DNA of 64,000 bases, from contig JAHLJT010008756.1 in the NCBI GenBank assembly GCA_031308135.1, forward strand, positions 104,497,271-104,561,270, given 5' to 3'. A model generated the notes under the pieces. It saw only the letters and a program-made list of their open reading frames with translations. It was not told the DNA's origin and ran no database searches. Of the stretch, positions 10,111-19,915 are shown piece after piece. Each line of letters begins with the position of its first letter. Positions within the stretch are counted from its first letter, which is position 1. The position numbers were made by a program, and so were the translations under genes. This DNA is from Acheta domesticus (lineage: Eukaryota; Arthropoda; Insecta; Orthoptera; Gryllidae).

Positions 10111-10139
10111 CGGCAGCAACGTGCCGGGTACCAGCTAGT
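10111..10139 (+). mobile_element. Helitron-like 3' terminus
   Basis: A hairpin, CGGCA (10111-10115) / TGCCG (10122-10126) with a 6-nt loop, is followed 8 bases later by CTAG (10135-10138) and then T. A short GC hairpin about 10 nt before CTRR, inserted before T, is the standard Helitron 3' signature. The 5' end (TC) could not be placed, so the element length is unknown; the purine minisatellite may be internal to it. Confidence 0.5.
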
Positions 10140-10800
10140 AAAACAATAAAATGAAAAAAATGTACAACTGGCATAAAACAAGGAATACTCCCTAAGTAAT
10201 GGAATCTATATTTCAATAGCTAATGCAGCGACGATAATAGCAATTCATTCTCTGCGAATCAAAGTCTCTGAACTGCGCTCCGCAATGCCAATACAAACAT
10301 TGATTCTTCGAACGAACCAAAAAGAAGCGGAAATTGAAAGATGCGTAAATATAAATCATTGTTTTAATACTCACAAAAATAAACAACACACATTACTCAC
10401 TATAGACACCCTTCAAATGAATCTCCTGATGTTTCCCAACGTGAGAACGGCATTGACCTGCAGGTCAGCAATGGCCCCGCAAAGGCCTCCACCAAAGGAG
10501 CAACACTACGAAAAGGCCATGTTCTATCACTCTGCTTGGAGTTTTACCGTAAGACCCCGAGAAGCATTTCTGCGCATTCATCCAAGCATTCTGCACTTTC
10601 TACGTATGAGCACTCTTTCTTGTTACATACGTATTGGGGCTCGGCTTTTAACAGAGTCACTTTTGCGTGTACAGTAAACTAGTCATCTGGGCACACTGTT
10701 AGGGCTCGATGGTGACATTGTGTTCTCAGTGAAAAAGGGTAATCAACGTGCATAGGGAACAAACAACATTTCTGTTATTATGAAGGACGAATATTTTATT
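10140..10800. other. No recognised feature
   Basis: The 130-codon ORF at 10285-10677 has no motif I recognise and no splice context, so I treat it as chance. It ends at the left copy of the target duplication of the next element. Confidence 0.4.
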
Positions 10801-10810
10801 AGGGTGGGGT

Positions 10811-13021
10811 TAGGGTGTCCCTTATATTGCCCTAAAAAATTTTTTTGCGAATTTTTTTGGGCTCACCCCCTAAATATTTTCCATTGGGTCAAATTTACTC
10901 AAATATAAAATTTCAACTCAATAGGTCGATATTAACCCGTGCCGACTTGAGCGCGAAATTTGAATGTTGACGATTTTTGGTTTGGTTGAGTTAAGCCCGT
11001 GGAAAACTATTGACACATTTTTAATATATAATTTTATATAACACCTTACTTCATTTTCACTCTTTAGACTGTGTTATGGTTTTAACTTTTCTAGTGGGTA
11101 CTTTTTTTCAGTATTTCTTTCTTACAATATGCGTACAATGAACAATGTTCTTGAACAACACAACAAAAATTGATTTCGCTCCTCATCTACATACAGTTGT
11201 CCATGAAAATCTTGCTTTAATTCAACAGGTCTTTCAGCGCAGTCATTCACAGATTTCAACTTTATAAATAACCTTTTAGCTTCTGAATATGAAGAGTTGT
11301 TTTTCCTGATCAAAGGACAGTTTTGAATAAAACAAGTACCCAACTTCAGGCAAGAGAATAGGTATCTGCTTTTGATTGACACAATGTCGGCAATTTGTGT
11401 CATTCAAATGAAGATTAAATTGAATTAGGAGATGTATTGTAAATTTACGAATTAACAATTAAAGAACGGTCATCGGTATGTAATTGCGCTTATCATATTA
11501 TTCTTCATCCAATTCTTTACAAAAAGGAAAACAACACACTAGCACGTGCAGATTTTCTCAGACTAAACTTGCTACCATTTTTGTTTTGATTTGTGGGTCT
11601 GCTTCATCAGGGAGTACAACAGACAACTCTTCTAATAAATACTACCTACGGTATCTACATTGTTTTAAAGTTGCTTTTGAAATTGTGGAATCTATCCTTT
11701 CATGCAATTTTAGAAATTTTATTAAGCATCTTGATAAGGAGCTTTTACAGCTGCACTGCCCTAAAGCCACTGGTTGACATAATCAGTTACAATCAACAGA
11801 GAGACATTATTTAAGGAATTTTTAATTACGCAAGATAGTTAGATTTTGATCTGAGAAGAAACATTTTAAATATTAAATATCTCTTGCTATCTATCGAGAT
11901 CGATGCATTGCCCCGGGAAGATGTATCTATATTTTGTTACTTTCATAAAATTCCAACATTTCTTTAATTTTGGACTCATTAAAGAACACTTTCCAAGTAT
12001 TCTTTGCCTCTTTGAAATTAATGGCATTAACACTCTCCCAGTTTTCCTTAAAATGCTAAAAAAAAGTATTGCTTGCTACATTACGTATTTTACATTCAAA
12101 CAAACATTGTAAAATAAATTTTATTTATGTGATGACGGCGCGGAAAAAACAATCTCTGTCCAAATTTTCTTCAAGAAAAACGTATACTCCTTCAAAACGT
12201 CAAGTGTTTGATGCAGTTGTATCATATAAAAGAATTTGTAATCTTTTTCTTCTTGTAATGATCTTTGTCTCGCCCTTTCTTCTTTATCCGCGAGATGTTC
12301 GTCTAGTCCTGCAAGATAGCTTTTACATTCTGGCTCTCTCTCCCGAAATAAAACCATTCTTCTTCCAACGTAGTTTGTGAAGCATTCGGATGTGCAACAT
12401 CAAATAAATTCTTCAAATTGTTTCTAAACTCCTCTTCACGATGTTTAAAAATATCTTCTCACTTGTATGCGGTTATTGTAATTTTCCTCACTCCGAATAG
12501 TACAAGTTAATAAGTTCGTGCATACAATGGTGATTAGCTCTTGTCGGGATTCTTGCTTTCTCCCAAAATATCATTCTCTCACGAACCACAAGTTTAGCGC
12601 TTGCACGAACTGTTTATTTTACTTCCCTTGTGTTATAAAATAAAACTTCAAGCACTTGTTTGATAGTAAATTGTGTCCAGTTATTTGGTGTTTTATATTA
12701 ATAATTAATATTATGTCCTATTAAAACATACGTTCTTCGGCACTGCATATATGACACTAACATATAATATTATGTTAGATTAGCAACCTGTACACACGAG
12801 TGACATTATCGATTAAAATTCATGTATTGTGCTCGGGCCTCACTCAGCGGTGGGTAATAGTTCTGGAGATGTTTGACATGCGAATTTTGCGCTCAAGTCG
12901 GCACGGGTTAGAATGCTCCGATTTCAACAAAATTTTGTATAGGCATGTTTTTAGGTCATTCGAACAAACTTGGAGGGTGAGCGGTCAAAAATTTGAAAGT
13001 CGGAAAATAAGGGACACCCTA
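10811..13021. mobile_element. 2.2-kb DNA transposon with long TIRs and 9-bp TSD (Mutator-like candidate)
   Basis: The termini are inverted: TAGGGTGTCCCTTAT at 10811 and ATAAGGGACACCCTA ending at 13021. The inverted arms extend to about 10961 and 12881 and share CCCGTGCCGACTTGAGCGC at their inner ends. The element is flanked by a perfect 9-bp direct repeat, GGGTGGGGT, at 10802-10810 and 13022-13030. Long arms plus a 9-bp duplication are typical of Mutator-like elements. Internal ORFs are short (for example 11122-11403 minus, with NDCAERPVELKQDF; 12121-12357 minus), so no intact transposase is present. The class call is inference from termini and TSD length. Confidence 0.7.
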
Positions 13022-13030
13022 GGGTGGGGT

Positions 13031-13515
13031 ATTTGGGATATTATATAATTTGCGTTTGCTAAATAAAATCTTAACTTCTTAGTATTAGAAAGAATAATAG
13101 AATATATCCGCACGTAACGCCACTTAACAAACGTGAACTACCAATCGCTAATATATCTTTCTTCAGTGGTTCTGAAAATGTTCTGCGCTCAGGTAAAAAT
13201 CACATGATCAGGATGCTCCCCATCTCCATTTTCCATGTACTCAGAAGCTAAAATGCGAAGAGATTTAGCAATTTTCACCTGTAACACTCAGATTGAAAAC
13301 TAATGAATTCATACGCCCACGCCAAGTTTGAACTACACCTCACAAACTAGACGCAAAGGCTAATCTGAACTGATTCTTAAAAATTTGTTTCGTTAATTGT
13401 TTGTTAAGATCAGGAAGCTAAAATACTTGTCAAAAAGCGCAAAAAATGGCTGAAATTCGTGATTTGTTTTATAAATTTCTGGACCTATGTAACATAAATC
13501 TAATATTTTACTTTA
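13031..13515. other. AT-rich, no recognised feature
   Basis: I see nothing beyond ordinary AT-rich sequence between the long-TIR element and the Tc1 5' fragment. Confidence 0.45.
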
Positions 13516-13519
13516 TTAG

Positions 13520-13740
13520 TAAGTGACATATTCAGTCAATTTATACGTAGTTTCATTATTTTTTTGTTGGGATAAAACATTGCGCAAGAATTTGTGTCTC
13601 ATTACATCCAATGTAAGTAAATGTAGAACTATCATTTTTGTCTTTCCACCATACTCGAAGATACAACCTGAAACAAACTTACGATACCTACCTTTCAAAA
13701 TCTTGCATTATTTTGTAATTGTGTGAAAAAATATCGAGAT
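13520..13740 (-). mobile_element. 5'-end fragment of a Tc1-family element
   Basis: The segment 13641-13730 is a diverged copy of 19794-19885. Shared blocks include GAAGATACAACCTGAAAC and GATACCTACC. In the second copy this sequence sits immediately 5' of a Tc1-type transposase reading frame, so here only the 5' noncoding end of the same family remains. Confidence 0.55.
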
Positions 13741-14045
13741 TCTATCCAACCCCTCCGGTTGCTCGTAAACAGTGTGTTAGCTTTCTATGAAGCGGTTTCT
13801 GCTTCAATTCCCAGCTGGGGAAAAAATGAAGCTATATCTTTCTGATACAAATCATCTCTGTTTATATGGCTGTGTAACGAAAGGAAAAGCTCAGGCAGGC
13901 CAAATACGCTAGGTACGGTGATGGGAATACGTCACGCTCGCTAAATGTCTCCTTTATCCTTTATGTGGATAATAACTAAAACCAGGACCTAGGCCCGGTA
14001 ACATTGCTAGCAGGCAACACTTTCATCTTCTTGCACTTTTATCTT
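13741..14045. other. No recognised feature
   Basis: Mixed-composition sequence up to the terminus of the next repeat. No ORF, RNA gene or internal repeat is evident. Confidence 0.4.
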
Positions 14046-14721
14046 CACTTTCTCGCTACCGAGTAGAGAATAAGTTAGGTAATGCTGCGCGAAAAAACAG
14101 CGAATTTTCGGCAGAAAAACTCTTATTACAGTGCCCTGGTAACGAAAAAGTTGATAACTCCAGTTGCTAAATTTAGAAAAAATCTTCTAACGCGTGGTGT
14201 AACCATAATCTATGTTTTGTGGGTCATTGAACCCGAAAAATCGAATGTCGGCAAAACGTCTGTCCGTCTGTGAACTATGCTAGCGGCTAAACCGTTCAGC
14301 CGATTTGCTCCAAAATTGATATTCCCCAATCGATCTGTCTGAAGTCGCGGCTCCTTAAATTTGAAACCTATATTTTAATTTTGGGGGGTACTTCACATTA
14401 AGCCTCGGGGACATTTCTAAAATTTTCACCAAAAAAAAATGGCATCATCAGTTTTGATTAAATTTTGTTGTTGGAAAATGTGAAGGACGTTTAAGACAAT
14501 GATCTAGGTCTCACGTTCCTTAAAAATCTAATTTTTTGAAAATTTCAAAGATTCAAAATTTTTTCGGAGTATTTCTACAAATAAAATATTAAAGAGAGAG
14601 ATTTTTCCCCTTAATTAAATCTATTCCTTAAAGATAGATTTTGAGATAAAGTCCTGCACAAGTTTTCGAAAATTTTAGTATCTTTCGCATAATTTAACGT
14701 GAAAATACAGGCGAGAAAGTA
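14046..14721 (+). mobile_element. Short complete copy of the TACTTTCTCGC repeat family
   Basis: The left end, CACTTTCTCGC at 14046, is inverted at the right end, GCGAGAAAGTA at 14711-14721. The inside carries the family box CGTCTGTCCGTCTGTG (14258-14273), then GGGGGGTACTTCACATTAAG (about 14384), then the subunit text AGTCCTGCAC and ATTTTAGTATCTTTCGC that is also found at 52300-52340. There is no coding capacity. It abuts the CpG island that starts at about 14735. Confidence 0.6.
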
Positions 14722-14734
14722 TGTGCTGTTTTCG

Positions 14735-15150
14735 CACCACTCGTTTTGTGGTCGCTGGGCTGAGGGGGGGGAGTGGGCGCAATGGGCCGCAGCGAGGAGC
14801 AGTCGGCGGAGGCGGAGAGCGTCGCGACGCGCACGCCTTGTTTCCCCGAGCGGCGCTGGCGGTCGATGGCAGCGTGCGTCTTGCCTCGGGCGAGGGGCGG
14901 TGGGCGGCGGCGTCTCCCACCCCCAGCCGCCCCCTGCGCGCGTTCGTCCTCGCCGCTCGGGGTAAACACGGTCGTTAAGCCCCAGGGCGCTCGCTTCTGC
15001 CCTCCGCCGCCCCGCCCCCCGCGCGCCACGCCGCGCGCTGCCCGACGCCGCCACCACCTCCGCCCCGTGCGTCTGGTGCGTCGCATTTGAGGGCGCCTCT
15101 CCCGCACCCCCGTTCGCCAGCCACACTGCGGAGCAAGTACGCAAGGAAGA
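14735..15150. promoter_or_regulatory. GC-rich, CpG-dense island
   Basis: About 415 bp of CpG-dense sequence with GGCGGAGGCGG and GCCGCCCCGCC runs. Several overlapping ORFs on both strands reflect GC content only. No exon boundary or known protein motif is recognised. A regulatory or first-exon role is possible but unsupported. Confidence 0.45.
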
Positions 15151-15184
15151 TTCTCGCTACAACGGCTCAACGGCAACCTCCAGG

Positions 15185-15250
15185 CATCTGCATCATCATT
15201 GACCGAGAGGTCTTAGGGATCGAGTCACGTGGTTTCTCCGATTAAGACTT
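15185..15250 (+). repeat. SINE-related fragment
   Basis: CATCATTGACCGAGAGGTC, followed by TTAGGGATCGAG, recurs with few changes at 18240-18280. Its GTGGTTTCTCCGATTAAG matches the body of SINE family 1 (GTGGTTTCTCCGATCAAC). It is probably an internally deleted copy. Confidence 0.4.
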
Positions 15251-15519
15251 TCCAACAGGCTACGTGATCGAATAACACTAACGCGATGAATTGGATGCCA
15301 AAATACGTGCATTGCTTGGCAATTTCTACCATTTCACCTCTGGTCCTTCTGAATTCATTCTTTCTGACTTTTTGAGCTTTGAAATTTTTAAAATAAGTTC
15401 TATGCATTTTTATAATAATATTTTACTACACTATTTTTATACTTTTTACTACACTAATAATATTTTCAATACTACATTATGTTATGTTATTAACACTTAT
15501 CAACATTTATAATAATGTA

Positions 15520-16443
15520 CGAGGGGCTTTCGATAATTTAAGGGACAAATTGGTCTGGAGAAATAAACGTTTATTTTTACAAAACAGGACTTTTCCTACT
15601 TTTCAATAGAATCCCCACCAATATTTATGCACTTGTCTCAACGGGTTACCAGCTTTTTTATAACGGCTGCAAAGAACTCTTTATCTTGGTGTTAAAACCA
15701 ATTTCCCACACATTTTTGACATCCTCGTTACCTTTGAACTTCTTCGCACGTAATGCCACATTCAGTGGACCAAACAATTGGAAATCAGATGGTTCTAAAT
15801 CGAGGCTGTAAGGGTGATGGGGCAGTACATCCCTACACATTTTCTCAATGATTTCACAGCTTTCTTGAGCAGTGTGCGGACGTGCATTGTTTTGCACGTG
15901 TATCACACCTCTCCTCTGAGATCCACGACGTTTCTCTCTCAGGCTTCACTTCGTTCAAAAGCATATCATAGCAGTATTGACTGATTATTATACGTTATTC
16001 TTCGAAATAATCATAAAAAATGCACCTACAGCATCCCCAAACACAGTGAACATGACTTTTCCTCCTGTTGCGGCCAGCTCGGTGTTTGTCAGTCACTGAG
16101 TCTCGACCACTTTTGAACTCTTCTATCCACTTGTAAAAATTCTCGCGGTTCTTACAACTTTCACCATAGACTCTGGCCATTCTGGAGTAAATATTAGCTG
16201 GTTTTTCACCTTCAGCAATTACAAAACGGATCACAGAACGTTCTTCATCCAATGTGGAATTTTCAAGCGGGCTCTCTATCGCTTAACTTAATTTTGAAGT
16301 TACAAACACAACAATGCTGATCCTCCAGGTGGTCAAGGATCATCCCAGTGATGCCTACTTAAAGTCCTAAAATTACCAAACTTGTCCTACCCACTGTTTT
16401 TTCTCCACATCAATTTGTCTCTTTAATTATTGAATGACCTACG
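15520..16443 (-). mobile_element. Internally deleted mariner element
   Basis: The termini are imperfect inverted repeats of about 45 bp. The left reads CGAGGGGCTTTCGATAATTT then AAGGGACAAATTGGTCTGGA; the right, inverted, reads CGTAGGTCATTCAATAATTA then AAGAGACAAATTGATGTGGA. TA dinucleotides flank both ends (15518-15519, 16444-16445). Minus-strand coding starts near 16252 with the helix-turn-helix part (MARVYGESCKNRENFYKWIE, EFKSGRDSVTDKHRAGR). After a deletion the first catalytic Asp region follows (VMFTVFGDAVGAFFM), then VIHVQNNARPHTA and PHHPYSLDLEPSDFQLF. The second catalytic Asp is Asn (QNNARPH). At about 924 bp versus the usual 1.3 kb, with a broken frame, it is inactive. Confidence 0.85.
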
Positions 16444-17890
16444 TATTAAATAATTATTAAATTAACAATGTAAAAGTGGACTTACAGTCTGTAAATTTGA
16501 AACAAATAAATTTTAATAGCGAGACTATTTTGTGTGGAAGATTTGTCACTTTGTTCACCGGTATAATCAAACTAACAGCAAAAAGAAGGATGTCAGCGTT
16601 TAGCCCTATGCCAATAAAAACCTTCATTTATGAAAAAAAACAGTAATATAACGTCAACTTTAGATTACACCAAAAGTTTTTCAATCTGTGGCTCTCCCTA
16701 AGTATCGGGGGCTTCCAACATGTTTAATGTTTCTCTACGTTGCTTATTCCAAAATATAACTATTCCACTAAGGCAGACCTGCACAGCATTTTGCACTTTC
16801 ACTGACCTCAGGAGCTGCGTGCGGGCAGCTCGGGTGCAAATGAGAAAATCGATGAAGGGTGGGGATGAGACCGAATCTAGGAGCGGGGACCACCAATCAG
16901 AATGCGCAATTTGAAAGATAGCGTGTAAATTTAAAGAGCAATCGGCAAGAACATGACGGTCATATACAGCTCAAGTAATATTGTCTTTTGTATTATATTG
17001 CAAATGTTTGTTCTCGGTATATGACAGGGCGAAATATGAAACTACTACGAATTATACATATTAGATTTCGACACCAAGTATTATAATTGCTTGTAGGGCT
17101 TATAATGTAATTCGCTTTGCTACGATGTAATCACAAATTTAGTGTTGTGCTAAACATAAAATTTTGATACTGAATTGTTTTCGTTTGATGATGACAGCAA
17201 TAAACTATTTTTTATTAACTATGTTTAATTGAATAAGACGGTTCTCTCAAAGCAAAAACATATTGTCCTTAAAAAAATCAGAATTATTTTCTGTCCTAAT
17301 TTCTGACAAGAGTGTAGAGTCTTTTACGAGATCGTATAAAAATATAAAGCCCTTTGCGTTCTATTTAACCAATACCCGTGATTATCTTATGATTGTCCGT
17401 AACATATCGTCACAGAAATTTGCTCGCTGATCTCTTTTATTTAGTTTCATAATGGGAAAAAATGATCATAAATGTGCTATTAAACATTACCCTTCTTGGA
17501 ATTGCCACATATTGTATTTTTATGTCAATCTTGATGTGAGAGATTGCTCTCATGATTTTGTTCATTTTTCTATGATTATGGAGATTATAACATTCCTGGT
17601 GAACAATCAATTATTAAATTGCAAATTTGTGTTAGATAGAATCAAATCATATTTTTTCTTATATATAAGCATATATTTTAAAGCTATTGCTTTAAACACA
17701 ATGAGCATGTTATTTTCTTTAAAAAAAATTAGAAAATGAAAATACATAAAGTGGTGGATACAAAGGTGGATATACAGTAGTGCACAGAACGTAAACAGTG
17801 AATTATGACCCTGGTAACTTGAAATACTAGACATAATCCATTTAAACAAATGGGCATTTAATTTTGAAGCATGGATCATTATTAGACGCC
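16444..17890. other. AT-rich sequence; one GC-richer block at 16770-16900
   Basis: There is no gene. GCAGACCTGCACAGC (16774-16788) reappears inverted at 18034-18048 (GTTGTGCAGGTCTGC), and the surroundings of both are GC-richer than average. They may be two remnants of one dispersed repeat. The ORFs at 17452-17739 and 17607-17879 are AT-rich chance frames. Confidence 0.35.
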
Positions 17891-17904
17891 CAGGTATTCA
17901 ATCT

Positions 17905-18240
17905 ACGCGCCGCGTCGTGCTACGTCAGACTTCTCCCCTCCCCGCAAAGCTTCCTACTCCCCACTACTCGCACTTTCGGCGCTGCCACGGGCAGGCGATC
18001 GGCTCGCAAGTGCAGAATGTCCGCGGGAGCAGGCGTTGTGCAGGTCTGCACTAAGGCACTATAAGTATGAATTTTCCTATCGGCCATCGTGGACCCTATT
18101 CTCACAACTGCAGCATGGCGGAGTGTCGGTAAACACATTACACAACGCGGTTTACGGTTAATTTGCCAACTCTTGATATCGGTGCGAAAATGATTCACAT
18201 TTTACTGCATGTCCACTACAATACATTAGGCGTACTGATA
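17905..18240. other. Moderately GC-rich block
   Basis: It contains the inverted partner of 16770-16790. Short ORFs on both strands have no recognisable motif. The GC-rich part (17905-18060) is smaller and less CpG-dense than the other islands here. Confidence 0.3.
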
Positions 18241-18300
18241 TCATCATTGACCGAAAGGTCCTGGGGATCGAGGAACCTGCTTTCTCGCTCAATGATGATC
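18240..18300 (+). repeat. SINE-related fragment
   Basis: CATCATTGACCGAAAGGTCC followed by TGGGGATCGAG parallels 15199-15229. Only the internal promoter-like part is preserved. Confidence 0.4.
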
Positions 18301-18600
18301 TACTGAAGTATTAAAATTGTGACATTCTTAGCTGCTAATTTTTATCAATTTTCTTGCTCTTGTACGAGAATCTGCTAACATCAAATATATATCATATTCA
18401 TCACATTATTGCAGATCAAAATTAACTTCACAATCGTCCTTCAGCCTTATTCGAATGATATCACATTTTTTTACATATTCCTTTGCTGGTATCAGTCACG
18501 ATGAGAGAAATTCATATTTGAAAACAGGACACGATGGCCAACGTTTCTCCTTTTCCTTGACAACAAACATTAATGTGACAAGAGTCATGAAATACTCCCT
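18301..18600. other. AT-rich, no recognised feature
   Basis: It lies between the SINE fragment and the Tc1 relic. The 3' terminus of that element should be at about 18540-18620, but I could not delimit it. Confidence 0.35.
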
Positions 18601-19915
18601 AATATCAGACCTTTTGCCGGCGAAGTGTAGCAATTAGATGTGGCAAGGACTCACAAAGTCGTTGGAACTCCCTTGAAGAAATATTGAGCCATGTTGTCTC
18701 TAGTGTCATCCATTGCCGGTGCAGAATTTTGTGTACGAGCTGACCTCTCGATTATGTCCTAAAAATGTTCGATGTGATTCATGGTGGGCGATCTGGGTGA
18801 CCAAAACATTATCTCAAATTGTCCAAAATATTCTTCAAATCAATCACGAACAATTGTGTCCCGGTGACATGGCGCATTGTTATCCATAAAAATTCTATCG
18901 TTGTTTGGGAACATGAAGTCCGTGAATGACTGCAAATGGTCTCCAAGTAATTGAACACAACCATTTCCAGTCAATGATCGGTTCAGTTGGACGAGAGACC
19001 AATTCCATTCCATGTAAAAACAGCCCACGCTATTATGGAGTCACCAACAGCTTGCACAGTGTTGTCTTGCTGACAATTTAGGTCCATGGATTCGTGTGGT
19101 CTGTGCCGCACTCGAAGCATACCATCAGCTCTTACTAATTGAAATTGGGACACATCTGATCAAGCCGGGTTTTTCAGTCAACTAGGGTCCAATCGGTATT
19201 GTCGCAGCCCAGGAGAGGCGCTACAGGTGATACCGTGCTGTTAGGAAATACACTCGCGTCGGTCTTCTGCTGCCATGGCCGTGAAAGCCAAATTTTGCCG
19301 CCCTGTCCTAACGGGTACGTTCGTCGTACTTCCCACATTGACTTTGGCGGTTACTTCATCCGCTGTTGCAGATCTGTTAGGACTAACTACTTTAAGCAAA
19401 GGCAGCTGCTCTCGGTCATTAAGTGAAGACAGTCGGCAACTGCGTTGTCCATGGTGAGAGGTTATGCTTGAAATTAGGTATTCTCGGCATTTCATTGTGG
19501 ATCTCGGAATATTGAATTCTCTAATGATTTTCGAAATGGAATGTCCTATGCGTCTAGCACCAACTACCCTTCTGCGTTCATTGCCTGTTAATTTTCGTCG
19601 TAAGGCCATAATCACATGAGAAACCTGTTTACATGAATCACTTGAGTACAAATAAAATCTCTGCCAATGCACTGTCCTTTTAAACATTTTGTACGCGATA
19701 CTACTGCCATTTGTATATTTTCTTATTGCTATCCCATGGCTTTTGCCACCTCAGTGAATAGGTTAGCTCATTATTTAGACACATTGCTTTCGATTTTCCA
19801 CCACACGTGAAGATACAACCTGAAACGAACTTGCGATACCTACCGTTCGAGTAGTTGTATTCTTTTGTAACTATGTCAACAAATATTACAATTTTATGAT
19901 CTTGAACCAAAAAAA
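18600..19915 (-). mobile_element. Nearly full-length Tc1-type element, inactivated
   Basis: On the minus strand, 5' noncoding sequence (19915-19690) is followed by a frame carrying MALRRKLTGNERRRVVGARR, then IGHSISKIIREFNIPRST, a helix-turn-helix typical of Tc1. In later frames come FQLVRADGMLRVRR and QAVGDSIIAWAVFTWNGIG (about 19130-18990). Next is NNDRIFMDNNAPCHRDTIVR (about 18905-18846), then EIMFWSPRSPTMNHIEH, with the final catalytic Glu kept. The catalytic Asp of the DNA-type motif is Asn (MDNNA), and there are frameshifts and stops. A second copy of its 5' end is at 13520-13740. Confidence 0.8.

Noticed and set aside
9285..10216. Long minus-strand ORFs of 234-279 codons rich in Ser, Leu, Phe and Pro
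   Set aside because: They are three overlapping frames of the purine minisatellite, with no domain and no start or splice context.
10285..10677. 130-codon ORF as a possible gene
   Set aside because: Ordinary composition without motif, no splice signals and no supporting context between two transposons.
13641..19885. Shared peptide GRYRKFVSGCIF with mostly silent differences, on the minus strand near 13690 and 19850, which first looked like a conserved exon
   Set aside because: The second copy is contiguous with the 5' end of a Tc1 transposase frame, so the similarity is better explained as noncoding terminal sequence of the same transposon family; the number of silent changes is too small to argue selection.
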